47,390 nucleotides of DNA from CAZZBK01 sp964652155 (GTDB lineage: Bacteria; Planctomycetota; Planctomycetia; Pirellulales; PNKZ01). A program made the position numbers and the translations under genes. The stretch lies in NCBI GenBank assembly GCA_964652155.1, contig CAZZBK010000025.1, forward strand, positions 1-47,390. Direction: 5' to 3'. The notes below the pieces were generated by a model, which had not been told where the DNA came from, made no database searches, and saw only the letters and a list, made by a program, of their open reading frames with translations. This document shows, in pieces, positions 17,454 through 26,423 of the stretch (the first letter of the stretch is position 1; every line of letters starts with the position of its first letter).

Positions 17454-19515
17454 AGCAGACCAATGAATGCTCGTGAAGCACGACTTTGCCATGGGCTGGC
17501 GGGGCGGGACCGTCGTGGTTCGGATACACGTCCTCGGGCGGCGGGTTGCCGGTGTTGATGAACGTGTTCCAACGCACGCCACGCGCCAGCGGCGGCACCA
17601 CAAACTCGCGCGGCAACGTGCCCGCATGCACCTGGATCAGCAGATGCCGAGCCGTGTAGCGATGCGCGCCACGCGCGGGCCATGCGCCCAGCAGGCATTG
17701 TAAACTATGCCCGTTCTGACTCCAGTCGAGCGGGCCACCGTCGGCACCGAGCCAGGTGACATCGGGGAGTGCGTCGGGTTCGCGCGGCTCGCCACTCAGA
17801 AAGCTGGCATGCCGCACGGTGGGTTGCGTCCGACGAAAGTGAATAATGGCCTGCACGAAGCGAATCAACTCGGTGTGACGATCGACGAGGCTCCAGTCGA
17901 ACCACGAGATCGGGTTGTCTTGGCAATACGCGTTGTTGTTGCCCCGTTGCGTGCGGCGACACTCGTCCCCCATCAGAATCATGGGCACCCCCTGGCTCAG
18001 CAGCAGCGTGGCGAGCATGTTGCGCACCTGGCGGTCGCGCACCTCGTTCACTTTGCTGCGGCGCGTGGGGCCCTCGAACCCGTAGTTGCAGCTGTAGTTG
18101 TTGTTGTCGCCGTCGCGATTGTCTTCGCCGTTCTCTTCGTTGTGTTTATGGCTATAGCTGTTCAGGTCATTGATCGTAAAGCCATCGTGCGAGGTGATGA
18201 AATTGATGCTGTGATAAGGGCGCCGACCGCTCGATTGATACAGGTCGCTCGAGCCAGAGAGCCGCGTGGCGAACGGTCCCAGCGTGTGTTCGTCGCCGCG
18301 CCAGAATTGCCGCACGTCGTCACGATAGCGGCCGTTCCACTCCGCCCAACGCTCGCTGCCGAACCAGCCAACCTGGTAAGCGCCCGCCGCGTCCCAGGCT
18401 TCGGCAATGATCTTCGTGTCGGCCAGCAACGGGTCTTCGGCAATCAATTCGACCAGCGGCGGATTGGGTACCAACTCGCCGTTGCGATCGCGGCTGAGGA
18501 TGCTCGCCAAATCAAATCGAAAGCCGTCGATGTGGTAGTTCAGCACCCAATTGCGCAGGCAATGAAAGATCATCTCGCGAACGATCGGGTGATTGCCGTT
18601 GACCGTGTTGCCGCAACCCGAGTAGTTCTTGTAGTAATTGCCGGTACCGGCGAGCATGTAGTAGACGCGATTTTCGAGCCCTTTGAAGCTCAGCGTCGGG
18701 CCATGCTCGTTGCCCTCGCACGTGTGGTTGAAGACGACGTCGAGAATCACTTCGATGCCGGCCTGGTGTAGCGCGCGGACCATCTGCTTGAACTCGACCA
18801 CCTGGCAGCCCGGCTCTGTGCCAGCCGCGTAGCCCCGATGGGGCGCGAAGAACGCCAGTGGGTCGTAGCCCCAGTAGTTCGCGCGGGCTTCGGTATGGCC
18901 ACGCGCGCTGTTCATCGGATACTCATGCACCGGCATCAGCTCGACCGCCGTCACGCCCAGCGACTTGAGATAAGGAATCTTCTCGATCAGGCCCAGGTAG
19001 GTGCCCGGGTGTTCGACGCCGCTGCTTTTTGAGGCGGTGAACCCGCGGACATGCAATTCGTAAATGATGCTTTCCGACAAGTTGCGGCGGATGTGCCGGT
19101 CTCCCTGCCAATCGAACATGTCGTCGATCACGACACACTTGGGCGGACGGATGATCCCGTCGTCGGCGCTCATGAAGTTGCCCACGAGCGCTCGGGCATA
19201 AGGGTCAATGAGCCGAGCCTTGCCGTCGAATCGCTGACCGATGTGGGGCTCGAATGGGCCGTCGGCCTGAAAATGATACAGTTGGCCCGCCTTGAGACCC
19301 GGGACGTAGACGCTCCAGATGTCCCCCCAACGGTCCAGGTCGGGGTTAAAGTGGACGATGTCGGTCGGCTCTCGGTCGTTGATCGAGTCGTACAGCAACA
19401 CTCGCATGGCCGTCGCCGATCGGCTGAAGACGACAAACTGGGTGCCATCGTCGTGGACGATCGCGCCATACGGGAGCGGATGTGAGAATTGCAGCGACGG
19501 ATGGAGCACGGGCAT
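17437..19515 (-). CDS. glgX: Glycogen debranching enzyme, GlgX type
   Basis: GH13 isoamylase-type debranching enzyme that hydrolyses alpha-1,6 branches of glycogen or its limit dextrin. About 692 residues from the ATG at 19515 (a GTG three codons earlier is an alternative). N-terminal CBM48-like sandwich (PLPYGAIVHDDGTQFVVFS), then the TIM barrel with LDVVFNHTCEG, nucleophile D335 in IDGFRFDLAS, acid/base E372 in KIIAEAWDAAG and D444 in FITSHDGF. The DNNYSCNYGFEGPT and MGDECRRTQRGNNNAYCQD regions are typical of GlgX. No other glycogen genes lie in the window. Its end overlaps the phosphopantetheinyl transferase gene, an unexpected pairing. Confidence 0.95.
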   Translation of the reverse strand: MPVLHPSLQFSHPLPYGAIVHDDGTQFVVFSRSATAMRVLLYDSINDREPTDIVHFNPDLDRWGDIWSVYVPGLKAGQLYHFQADGPFEPHIGQRFDGKARLIDPYARALVGNFMSADDGIIRPPKCVVIDDMFDWQGDRHIRRNLSESIIYELHVRGFTASKSSGVEHPGTYLGLIEKIPYLKSLGVTAVELMPVHEYPMNSARGHTEARANYWGYDPLAFFAPHRGYAAGTEPGCQVVEFKQMVRALHQAGIEVILDVVFNHTCEGNEHGPTLSFKGLENRVYYMLAGTGNYYKNYSGCGNTVNGNHPIVREMIFHCLRNWVLNYHIDGFRFDLASILSRDRNGELVPNPPLVELIAEDPLLADTKIIAEAWDAAGAYQVGWFGSERWAEWNGRYRDDVRQFWRGDEHTLGPFATRLSGSSDLYQSSGRRPYHSINFITSHDGFTINDLNSYSHKHNEENGEDNRDGDNNNYSCNYGFEGPTRRSKVNEVRDRQVRNMLATLLLSQGVPMILMGDECRRTQRGNNNAYCQDNPISWFDWSLVDRHTELIRFVQAIIHFRRTQPTVRHASFLSGEPREPDALPDVTWLGADGGPLDWSQNGHSLQCLLGAWPARGAHRYTARHLLIQVHAGTLPREFVVPPLARGVRWNTFINTGNPPPEDVYPNHDGPAPPAHGKVVLHEHSLVCYVAQS

Positions 19516-19948
19516 CGAGTCCACTCAAATAATCACGCGAGAATTCAACCCGGTAAGCATAGGTCTCGCCAGACCAGAGGCGGCCGCCTTCCGCCTCTAT
19601 TCGCCACAAATCGGGCCGACACACGTTCATCGGTCGCCGATAACCCGAGCGTGAACCACTATAACGGGTGGGGTCGTTAAACCGCGCGGTCTGAAGCGAC
19701 TTTATGGGGCCAATCAAACGGTCACGACAGTCTCGCGATCTAGGCCTCAGTGGTCAAGGAGCAGAAACCTCGGTGGGGCCTGATGTATCGGCTGTTGTAG
19801 ATGCGTGGCTGTCCGCATGGTCGTGACAATTGTCCTTTTCTGGGTCTGGTTGTTGCTGATTGCGGGCTCGCGTACCTTTATCAGCTATCGCCACCTCGCT
19901 AGAATCGGACGTTTCGATCGTTGCTCCGTACAGGGATGTTGATTGCCG
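19516..19948. other. Divergent intergenic region between glgX and purM
   Basis: About 430 bp with no ORF I believe. A small hairpin GAGGCGG / CCGCCTC lies at 19577-19597. A possible -10 for purM is TAGAAT at 19900-19905 with a poor -35 (TTTATC at 19877-19882). No RNA gene or known riboswitch was recognised. Confidence 0.4.
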
Positions 19949-21013
19949 ATGGCCAAGGCCACGTACAAAGACGCCGGCGTCGATTTGGATGTCTACGAAG
20001 AGTCGATGGCTCGGCTCCCTCGGCTGCTGTCGCGAACCCGCACCCCGCGCGTGGTGCCGCTCGATGGCGGGTTCGCCGGACTGTTCCGGCTCGACTTCAG
20101 CAGCCCCCTGTTCGCCCGAAACTACGAAGATCCCGTGCTGGTCTCATGCACCGATGGCGTGGGGACCAAGCTCAAGGTTGCCCAACTGGCGAACGTTCAT
20201 CATACGGTGGGCATCGATCTGGTGGCGATGAGCGTGAACGACGCCCTGTGCGTGGGCGCTGAACCCTTGTTCTTTCTCGACTACGTGGCGATGTCGCACG
20301 ACGACCCCGAGCGGCTCGAACAGATCGTGCAAGGCATCTCGGCCGGCTGTGTCGAGACCGACTGCGCGCTGCTCGGCGGCGAGACGGCGATCATGCCCGA
20401 CATATACGCCCGCGGCGATTACGACCTGGCCGGCTTCTGTGTCGGCGTGGTCGAGCGTAAACGGGTCATCGACGGGTCCGCCATTGCCGAAGGGGACACG
20501 ATCATCGGCGTCGCGTCGAGCGGCCTGCACTCCAATGGGTACAGCTTGGTGCGCAAGGTGGTGTTTGACATCGCCGGCCACAAGGTGACGGATTCGATCG
20601 ACGAGTGCGGCGGAACAGTTGCCGACGTGCTGCTCGCGCCCACGCGGCTCTACGCCCGTCCGGTGCGACAGTTGCTCAGCACCTACAAGGTCAAGCACGT
20701 CGTGCATGGCATTGCGCACATCACGGGCGGAGGTTTGCACGAGAACTTCGAGCGGATCATTCCCGACGGACTACAGGCCGTGATCCGTCGCGACAGTTGG
20801 CCCATCCCACCGGTCTTCCGCTGGCTGCAACGCCTCGGCGAGATCGACACGCCCGAGATGGACCGCGTATTTAACATGGGCATTGGGCTCGTGTTGGTCG
20901 TCAGTCCCTATTACGCGACCAGCATTCAGCATCAGCTCACCGATCTCGGCTTCGAGAATTGGGTGCTCGGCAAGATGGTCCGAGGGACGCCGCGCGTCGT
21001 CTGGGGCGAATAG
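19949..21013 (+). CDS. purM: Phosphoribosylformylglycinamidine cyclo-ligase (AIR synthetase)
   Basis: Fifth step of purine synthesis: ATP-dependent ring closure of FGAM to AIR. 354 residues, normal length. Family segments: YKDAGVDLDVYEE at the start, SCTDGVGTKLKVAQ, GIDLVAMSVNDALCVGAEPL, LLGGETAIMPDIY, GVASSGLHSNGYSLVRKV, HITGGGLHENFERIIP, and MDRVFNMGIGLVLVV. The ATG at 19949 is chosen over a TTG six bases earlier; AGGGA about 12 bases upstream is a possible ribosome site. No other purine genes are adjacent. Confidence 0.97.
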   Translation: MAKATYKDAGVDLDVYEESMARLPRLLSRTRTPRVVPLDGGFAGLFRLDFSSPLFARNYEDPVLVSCTDGVGTKLKVAQLANVHHTVGIDLVAMSVNDALCVGAEPLFFLDYVAMSHDDPERLEQIVQGISAGCVETDCALLGGETAIMPDIYARGDYDLAGFCVGVVERKRVIDGSAIAEGDTIIGVASSGLHSNGYSLVRKVVFDIAGHKVTDSIDECGGTVADVLLAPTRLYARPVRQLLSTYKVKHVVHGIAHITGGGLHENFERIIPDGLQAVIRRDSWPIPPVFRWLQRLGEIDTPEMDRVFNMGIGLVLVVSPYYATSIQHQLTDLGFENWVLGKMVRGTPRVVWGE

Positions 21014-21023
21014 TTGCTATTGC

Positions 21024-21049
21024 GTGAGCCGCTGCGCGTCGCGACTCAC
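21024..21049. terminator. Weak hairpin between convergent purM and RND genes
   Basis: GTGAGCCGC pairs with GCGACTCAC except for one C-A position (a G-U pair on the minus strand), with an eight-base loop. It lies between the two convergent stop codons, but no T-tract follows on either strand. Confidence 0.3.
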
Positions 21050-21070
21050 AAACTCGTCGCGAATCGTTCG

Positions 21071-24000
21071 CTACTTCATGCCCGTCCAGCGTTTGAGCAG
21101 CACGCCGAGATCGTCGAAAAATGTGTACACGACCGGCACCGCCACCAATGTCAGCAGCAGTGACAGGGTCTGGCCGCCCACGGCCATCACGGCAATCGAG
21201 CGGCGTTCCTCGGCGCCTGGTCCGGTGCCGACGAGCAGCGGCAACATGCCTGCCACGAAGGCTATGGTTGTCATTAAGATTGGTCGCAACCGATCGCGGT
21301 TGCCTTGCATGATGGCTGCGTGACGATCGAGTCCTTGGCGGCGCAGTTGATTAGTGTGGTCGAGCTGCAAAATCGATGCCTTCTTCACGACCCCCAGCAG
21401 CACGAGAATGCCCACGGCCGAATACAGGTTCAGCGTCTCCCCTCCCAGCCATAGGCTGAGTAGTCCAAACGGCACGGCCAGCGGCAGCGAGAACAGGATT
21501 GTGAGCGGATGAACGAGGTGCTCGAACTGCGCGGCCAGAATGATGTACATGAAGATGAACGACAGCAGGAACGTCCAGACAAAATCCTTGAACGTTCGTT
21601 CTAGCTCACGGCCGCGACCAATCACGCGCGTGCTAAAGCCGCGGGGCAATCCCATCGCGGTGACCGTGTCGTGAACCGCCGTTAGGCGATCCCCCAGCGC
21701 ATAGCCCGGCGCGACATTCGCCCGCAGCGCGCACATCCGCTGCCGATCAATGCGGTCGATCCGCGACGCGCTGGCCTCGTCGCTGAAGTGAATAACGTTG
21801 TCCAGTCGAGTCAGCGTCAGGGCGTTCGCGGCGCTGAGCGCGCTGGCCGGTCGACCACGCACCTGTTCGGACTGGGTCGAGCGGCTGCGGACATAAAGCT
21901 GTTCGATGTCTTCGCGACTGTTGCGATCGAGGCCAACGAGTCGCAACTCGACGTCGTAGCTGTCGTCCAGTTTGTGGTCGAGGAACCGCGACACCCGATC
22001 GTCGCCGCCGATGGCGATCCGCAGCGTGTCGGCGATCTCCTTGACATCGACACCGAGCGTGGCGGCCCGTTCGCGGTCGATTTGCACGTGCAGCTCCGGT
22101 TTGTTCAGCCGCAAGGTCGTGTCGACGTCGACGATGCCCGGCAGTTGCATGACCTGGCCGCGCAATTGGTCGCAGAACGAGGCGAGCAGCGGCAGCGACG
22201 GACCGGTGACGACGAAATCGATGTCCGTCGACGTACCTGAACGGAAGGAACTCAAGTTGCGCACCGAGGCGCGGATGTCGGGGAGGGCTTTGAGGCGGCT
22301 GCGGACGTCTTGCATGACTTGCTGTTGCGAGAAGTTGCCGATAAAAGCTCGGGCGGGATCGAGTGCCCAGAGCGCCCGCACGAATCGGCCGAGCGAGAAG
22401 GTCCGCGTGCGAATGTCGGTCAGCCGCACGAAGATATCGCCGTTGTTGACCCGCGCGACGCCTCGGCTGCCCACCGTGGTGAGCAGGTGCTCGATGCCCT
22501 GAATTTGCCGCAGCTCGTCTTCGACCGTCTGCATGGTCTGATCCATGGCGGCGATCGTGGCCCCCTCGGGGATCGTGATGCTGACCTCGAACTCAGACTC
22601 GTCGACATTCGTCGGGATGTAGTCTTTCTGCACCATCTCGTACAGTGGCACATTGGCGGCAATCGTGGCCAGCGAGGCGAGCAGCACCAGCCACCGATGC
22701 CGCAGCGACCAGTCGAGGCACCAGGCATACGCGCGATCGATCAGGCGGTAGAATCCGCGCCGCGAGGCGGGCGTGTCGGACGACACGGCCACGCTCTTGA
22801 GCATCCGCGAGCACATCATCGGCGTGAGCGTGAAGCTGATGAGCATCGAGACGAGGATGGCCGCCGTGGCGGTCATGCCGAACTCGTAGAGCATTCGCCC
22901 CGTGACACTCGACAGGAACGACACCGGCAGGAACACGATCACCAAGCTGAGCGTCGTGGCGAGCACGGCCAGGCCGATCTCGCGGGTCCCCTCGATCGTC
23001 GCCTGGCGTGGTGACATACCTTTCTCTTCGATGCAATGAAAGACGTTTTCCAGCACGACGATCGCATCGTCGATGACCACGCCGACCATCAACACCAGCG
23101 CCAGCATGGTGACGTTGTTGAGCGTGAAGCCGAGCGCCTTCATGACGGCGAACGTGGCTATAATCGACGCCGGGATGGCAACCCCCGAAATGATCGTCGA
23201 ACGCCACGAGCGGACGAACAGCAGCACGACCAGTGTGGCCAGCAGGCTGCCGATCACCAGGTGCCCCTCGATCTCGTGCAGGGCAGACCGAATGTAGTTC
23301 GATTGATCCTGAATGATCGTCACCTGCACGTCGGCGGGGAGCCGCTGCGCGGACAGGTGCAGCCGCTGCTTGACGGCGTCGATCACCTCGACCGTGTTGG
23401 CGCCCGACTGTCGCTGCACTCTCACGACGACCGCGCTCTGGCCGTCGAGCCGCGCCAACGTGCGTAGTTCCTTGGTCCCGTCGACGACCGTGCCCAAATC
23501 GCGCAGGCGGATGGGGTGTTCGTTGACCGTGGCGACGACGAGCTGCTCAAACTGCCGCGGCTCCTCGATGCGGCCGAGGGTGCGGAGCCCCAGTTCGACG
23601 TGGCCGCGATCGAGGCGTCCGCCGGGCACCTCGACGTTCTGCCGACGCAGCGCGTCATGCACGTGCATGATGGATAAATTGAGGGCGGCAAGCCGGTCGG
23701 CGTCGACATGCACTTGCACCGCGCGGTCGGTGGCTCCCGAGATCGACGCCTCGCCCACTCCCGCCGCCGACTCGATGACCTTTTTCACGTGCTCTTCGGC
23801 AAAGTAATAAAGCTCGCGCGGCAGATACGGTCCCGACACCGCCAGCGACATCACGGGGGACGAATCGGTGTCTTGCTTGCGGACCACGGGCGGATAGGTG
23901 CCTGGCGGTAGGCGGTTGAGCACGCTGTTGACCGCGTCGCGGACATCTTGCGTGGCCGCGTCGATCGACCGATTCAGCGCAAAGGTGATGAGCAACTGCG

Positions 24001-24268
24001 AGTTGCCTTCGCTGGAGATGCTCCGCAGTTCGTCGATGCCCTCGACCGTGGCGACCGCGTCTTCGAGGGTCTCGGTGATCTCGGACTCGACTTCCTCGGG
24101 GGCCGCGCCCGGATAAGCCGTGTTGACGAACACCGTGGGGTAGTCCATGCGCGGCAGGCGGTCGACCCCCAACTGAGCGAAGGCCGCCACGCCGGCCACG
24201 ACCATCGCCGCGATGAGCATGAGCGCGAACACGGGGCGTCGAACGCATATCTCAGCAAGCCATTGCAT
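21071..24268 (-). CDS. RND efflux transporter, AcrB/HAE1 type
   Basis: Inner-membrane proton-driven multidrug efflux pump subunit, 1065 residues, full length. N-terminal first TM (RPVFALMLIAAMVVAGVAAF), porter region beginning LGVDRLPRMDYPTVFVNTAY, TM4 with the proton-relay pair D400-D401 in MVGVVIDDAIVVLENVF, and a second half with the repeated TM block (ILAAQFEHLVHPLTILFSLP and SAVGILVLLGVVKKASILQL) and the C-terminal segment PILMTTIAFVAGMLPL. The TM4 DD favours a drug/organic-solute pump over a heavy-metal (CusA) type. No membrane fusion protein or TolC-like gene is within the window, so partners must be encoded elsewhere. Convergent with purM. Confidence 0.95.
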   Translation of the reverse strand: MQWLAEICVRRPVFALMLIAAMVVAGVAAFAQLGVDRLPRMDYPTVFVNTAYPGAAPEEVESEITETLEDAVATVEGIDELRSISSEGNSQLLITFALNRSIDAATQDVRDAVNSVLNRLPPGTYPPVVRKQDTDSSPVMSLAVSGPYLPRELYYFAEEHVKKVIESAAGVGEASISGATDRAVQVHVDADRLAALNLSIMHVHDALRRQNVEVPGGRLDRGHVELGLRTLGRIEEPRQFEQLVVATVNEHPIRLRDLGTVVDGTKELRTLARLDGQSAVVVRVQRQSGANTVEVIDAVKQRLHLSAQRLPADVQVTIIQDQSNYIRSALHEIEGHLVIGSLLATLVVLLFVRSWRSTIISGVAIPASIIATFAVMKALGFTLNNVTMLALVLMVGVVIDDAIVVLENVFHCIEEKGMSPRQATIEGTREIGLAVLATTLSLVIVFLPVSFLSSVTGRMLYEFGMTATAAILVSMLISFTLTPMMCSRMLKSVAVSSDTPASRRGFYRLIDRAYAWCLDWSLRHRWLVLLASLATIAANVPLYEMVQKDYIPTNVDESEFEVSITIPEGATIAAMDQTMQTVEDELRQIQGIEHLLTTVGSRGVARVNNGDIFVRLTDIRTRTFSLGRFVRALWALDPARAFIGNFSQQQVMQDVRSRLKALPDIRASVRNLSSFRSGTSTDIDFVVTGPSLPLLASFCDQLRGQVMQLPGIVDVDTTLRLNKPELHVQIDRERAATLGVDVKEIADTLRIAIGGDDRVSRFLDHKLDDSYDVELRLVGLDRNSREDIEQLYVRSRSTQSEQVRGRPASALSAANALTLTRLDNVIHFSDEASASRIDRIDRQRMCALRANVAPGYALGDRLTAVHDTVTAMGLPRGFSTRVIGRGRELERTFKDFVWTFLLSFIFMYIILAAQFEHLVHPLTILFSLPLAVPFGLLSLWLGGETLNLYSAVGILVLLGVVKKASILQLDHTNQLRRQGLDRHAAIMQGNRDRLRPILMTTIAFVAGMLPLLVGTGPGAEERRSIAVMAVGGQTLSLLLTLVAVPVVYTFFDDLGVLLKRWTGMK

Positions 24269-24376
24269 CGAACAGGTCTCGTGTAACCGAAAGGGTGTCC
24301 CAAGCCGATGGCTCTGCCGTCGCCCGAACGGCGACCTATTGTCGGCTTGAGGAGCAACTACGAACGGTGGGAACGA

Positions 24377-25207
24377 CTAATCGGGGGTCCAAACTCGGCG
24401 TGACATCGCGACGGGAGGACCGTTGTCGATCCGCCGCGCCTTGATGCGGACATAAGGGGGGACAAACTGGCTGCGATGCGCGAAGCTCCCCGGCTCGGCA
24501 TCCACGCGCGCATGCATGGGTTCGCTGAGGTCTTCAATCGCAAAGCCGGCGCGGCACATCAGCCCGATGAGCTGCTCCCAGCGATGCAGGTATTCTAGTG
24601 TACCATCTTCACGGTACAGTGTCCCCTCGACGTTGGGCAACGGCCCGCTGCGATAGTAGGGCTCGGTCAGCTCATAACCCCGCCCCGACGGTCGCTCGGC
24701 CGCCTGCAACGAGCCGGGCTGCTTGTGTTGACTGATGTACACGCCGCCGACTTGCATGACCCGCGCCACCTCGCGATACACGCGGCCGATGTCGCTCACG
24801 TAGCAGGTGCTCACCGGTTGAATGACGAACTCGAAGCTGGCGGTGGCCAGCGCGCTGAGATCGTCCATCGAGGCTTGCACGGTGTTTATTTCCAGGCCGC
24901 GCTCGGCGGCCACTTCACGATCGAGCGCGAGCATCTCGCCGCTGAGATCGACGACCGTAACGCAGGCGCCGGCCGCGGCGTAGAGCGCGCCCTGCCGACC
25001 GCCGCCAGCCGCCAGGCACAACAGTCGTTTGCCGGCGATGCTCGACCCGAGCCAGTGCGTGTCGATCTTCGCGACTGGATCGTGCAGGTCATTGTCGCCG
25101 GCGGGCTGCGTGAATCGTTGCCGCTGCCGGACCCGGTCGTCCCAGGCGCGGCGGTTGTGTTCGCGTGCCGCCGCTGGGAAAGGGGCGTCCGCCTCGTCGC
25201 CGAGCAT
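24377..25207 (-). CDS. Class I SAM-dependent methyltransferase
   Basis: A 276-residue cytoplasmic methyltransferase. Motif I is KRLLCLAAGGGRQGALYAAA, followed by the acidic strand end VTVVDLS and post-motif VIQPVSTCYVSDIGRVYREV. The opening AREHNRRAWDDRVRQRQRFT resembles a ubiquinone/small-molecule methyltransferase subgroup, but the substrate is unknown. The ATG at 25207 lies two bases after the stop of the upstream hydrolase (TAAACATG), so the pair is co-transcribed and likely coupled; the open frame extends upstream only by running through the hydrolase gene. Confidence 0.88.
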   Translation of the reverse strand: MLGDEADAPFPAAAREHNRRAWDDRVRQRQRFTQPAGDNDLHDPVAKIDTHWLGSSIAGKRLLCLAAGGGRQGALYAAAGACVTVVDLSGEMLALDREVAAERGLEINTVQASMDDLSALATASFEFVIQPVSTCYVSDIGRVYREVARVMQVGGVYISQHKQPGSLQAAERPSGRGYELTEPYYRSGPLPNVEGTLYREDGTLEYLHRWEQLIGLMCRAGFAIEDLSEPMHARVDAEPGSFAHRSQFVPPYVRIKARRIDNGPPVAMSRRVWTPD

Positions 25208-25209
25208 GT

Positions 25210-26163
25210 TTACTGCTCCGCCCGAGTGTGTCGCGCGAGGAACTCGAGTGCCGCCTCGGCAAGTCCTTCGTGCCCCCCCTCGAAGATCGTGACACGGCAC
25301 CGGCCTGCCGTGCGGCGCAAATAGATCGCGCGGCCGTACGTGGCGTCGTCCACGGTGTCGCCGCTTTGTGGTTGATCGAGCCGGCCGTTGGGCCGACCGA
25401 TCTGCTCGATCTCGGCCTCACTGATCGTGGGGAGCTGTTGTGCCGCGGCGACCACGTTGAACGCTTCTAGCGAGTGTCGCACCCTGACCGAGCCCTTGTG
25501 GCCGTCATGCACGCCGGCGGCGATGTCCAGCGGCAGGCCAACCGCCCCGGCGAGAAATGTCTTCGGCGAGCGTGCGCGGTACTCCTGATCGACAGCCGCG
25601 CTCTCGCCAGGCGCTCCGCCGCAACTCTTGCGGAGCATCTCGCCATAACGGTCCTGCGCATGCATGACGTGCCACGCAGTCAGATCGCTGATACCGACCC
25701 ACGCACTGGCCGCCGCCCAGAGGTGCGGATGCCGTCCGGCCATGAGCATCGTCATGTGTCCGCCACCACTGCTGCCGGTGAGATACACGCGGCTGCGATC
25801 GACTGGATAGCGCTCGGCGACCCACGCCACCGCGTCGACGATGTCTTGTTGCGCGAGCACCGAGCCGCAGGCCTCGCTATGATCGTTGACGCCGCGAAAG
25901 TTGGGCATCAGCAGCAACCAACCCCGTTTCAGAGCACCTTGCTCGAAGGCACTCTGACGCTGCTCGACGTTGCCACTCCAGGAGTGTAGCAGCACCAGGA
26001 GTGGCAGCGGCTTGCCTTTCTCGATGCCGTCGGGAAGCGTCAGATAGCACTTCTCCGGCGACTTGTCGATCGAACTCGGAACCGTAATCGCGATCCGCTC
26101 GACAGCTTGCGCCGCCGTGACGAGCGAGAGACACGCCAAGAGCCAAACGATACGCCCAATCAT
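25210..26163 (-). CDS. Exported alpha/beta hydrolase, PHB-depolymerase/esterase-like
   Basis: A 317-residue protein with a Sec signal peptide (MIGRIVWLLACLSLVTAAQA). The body is an alpha/beta hydrolase of the feruloyl-esterase / LpqC / poly(3-hydroxybutyrate) depolymerase group: PLLVLLHSWSGN near the oxyanion strand, nucleophile in YLTGSSGGGHMTMLMAG, likely Asp in GVHDGHKGSV, and catalytic His in EGGHEGLAE near the end. It probably hydrolyses an ester of a polysaccharide or polyester in the periplasm. It is followed directly by a methyltransferase gene; the functional link is not obvious. Confidence 0.85.
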   Translation of the reverse strand: MIGRIVWLLACLSLVTAAQAVERIAITVPSSIDKSPEKCYLTLPDGIEKGKPLPLLVLLHSWSGNVEQRQSAFEQGALKRGWLLLMPNFRGVNDHSEACGSVLAQQDIVDAVAWVAERYPVDRSRVYLTGSSGGGHMTMLMAGRHPHLWAAASAWVGISDLTAWHVMHAQDRYGEMLRKSCGGAPGESAAVDQEYRARSPKTFLAGAVGLPLDIAAGVHDGHKGSVRVRHSLEAFNVVAAAQQLPTISEAEIEQIGRPNGRLDQPQSGDTVDDATYGRAIYLRRTAGRCRVTIFEGGHEGLAEAALEFLARHTRAEQ

Positions 26164-26334
26164 GTTGCTGAGACCTTGCTGTGTGAGGGGGGCGGCCGCG
26201 TGGCGCTAGCCAAGCATCCCCGGGTATTGAGGTTCAGGTAATTAAGTTAACAGGACGACCAACGGGAGTCCGTAAGGACCGGCCTCGCGTTGCTCGGCCT
26301 GCAAAGTTCATTATCTGAGAATCCATAAATAAAT

Positions 26335-26375
26335 AACGCCGACTACAATGCCACGGGAACATTGTAGTCGGCGTT
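26335..26375 (-). terminator. Intrinsic terminator after the 26424-27326 gene
   Basis: Perfect 16-bp stem AACGCCGACTACAATG with its exact complement, nine-base loop. On the minus strand the stem is followed by TATTTATTTATGG, a T-rich tail. It lies about 50 bp beyond the stop at 26424 and ahead of the alpha/beta hydrolase gene, so it should insulate the two. Confidence 0.8.
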
Positions 26376-26423
26376 GACGCGCCTGGGCAGCGCGTTTCCC
26401 CCTCCCGGAGATTTTCTGCGGGG

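Noticed and set aside
16656..19515. A natural-product cluster suggested by the phosphopantetheinyl transferase
   Set aside because: No synthase, synthetase or carrier-protein gene is within the window.
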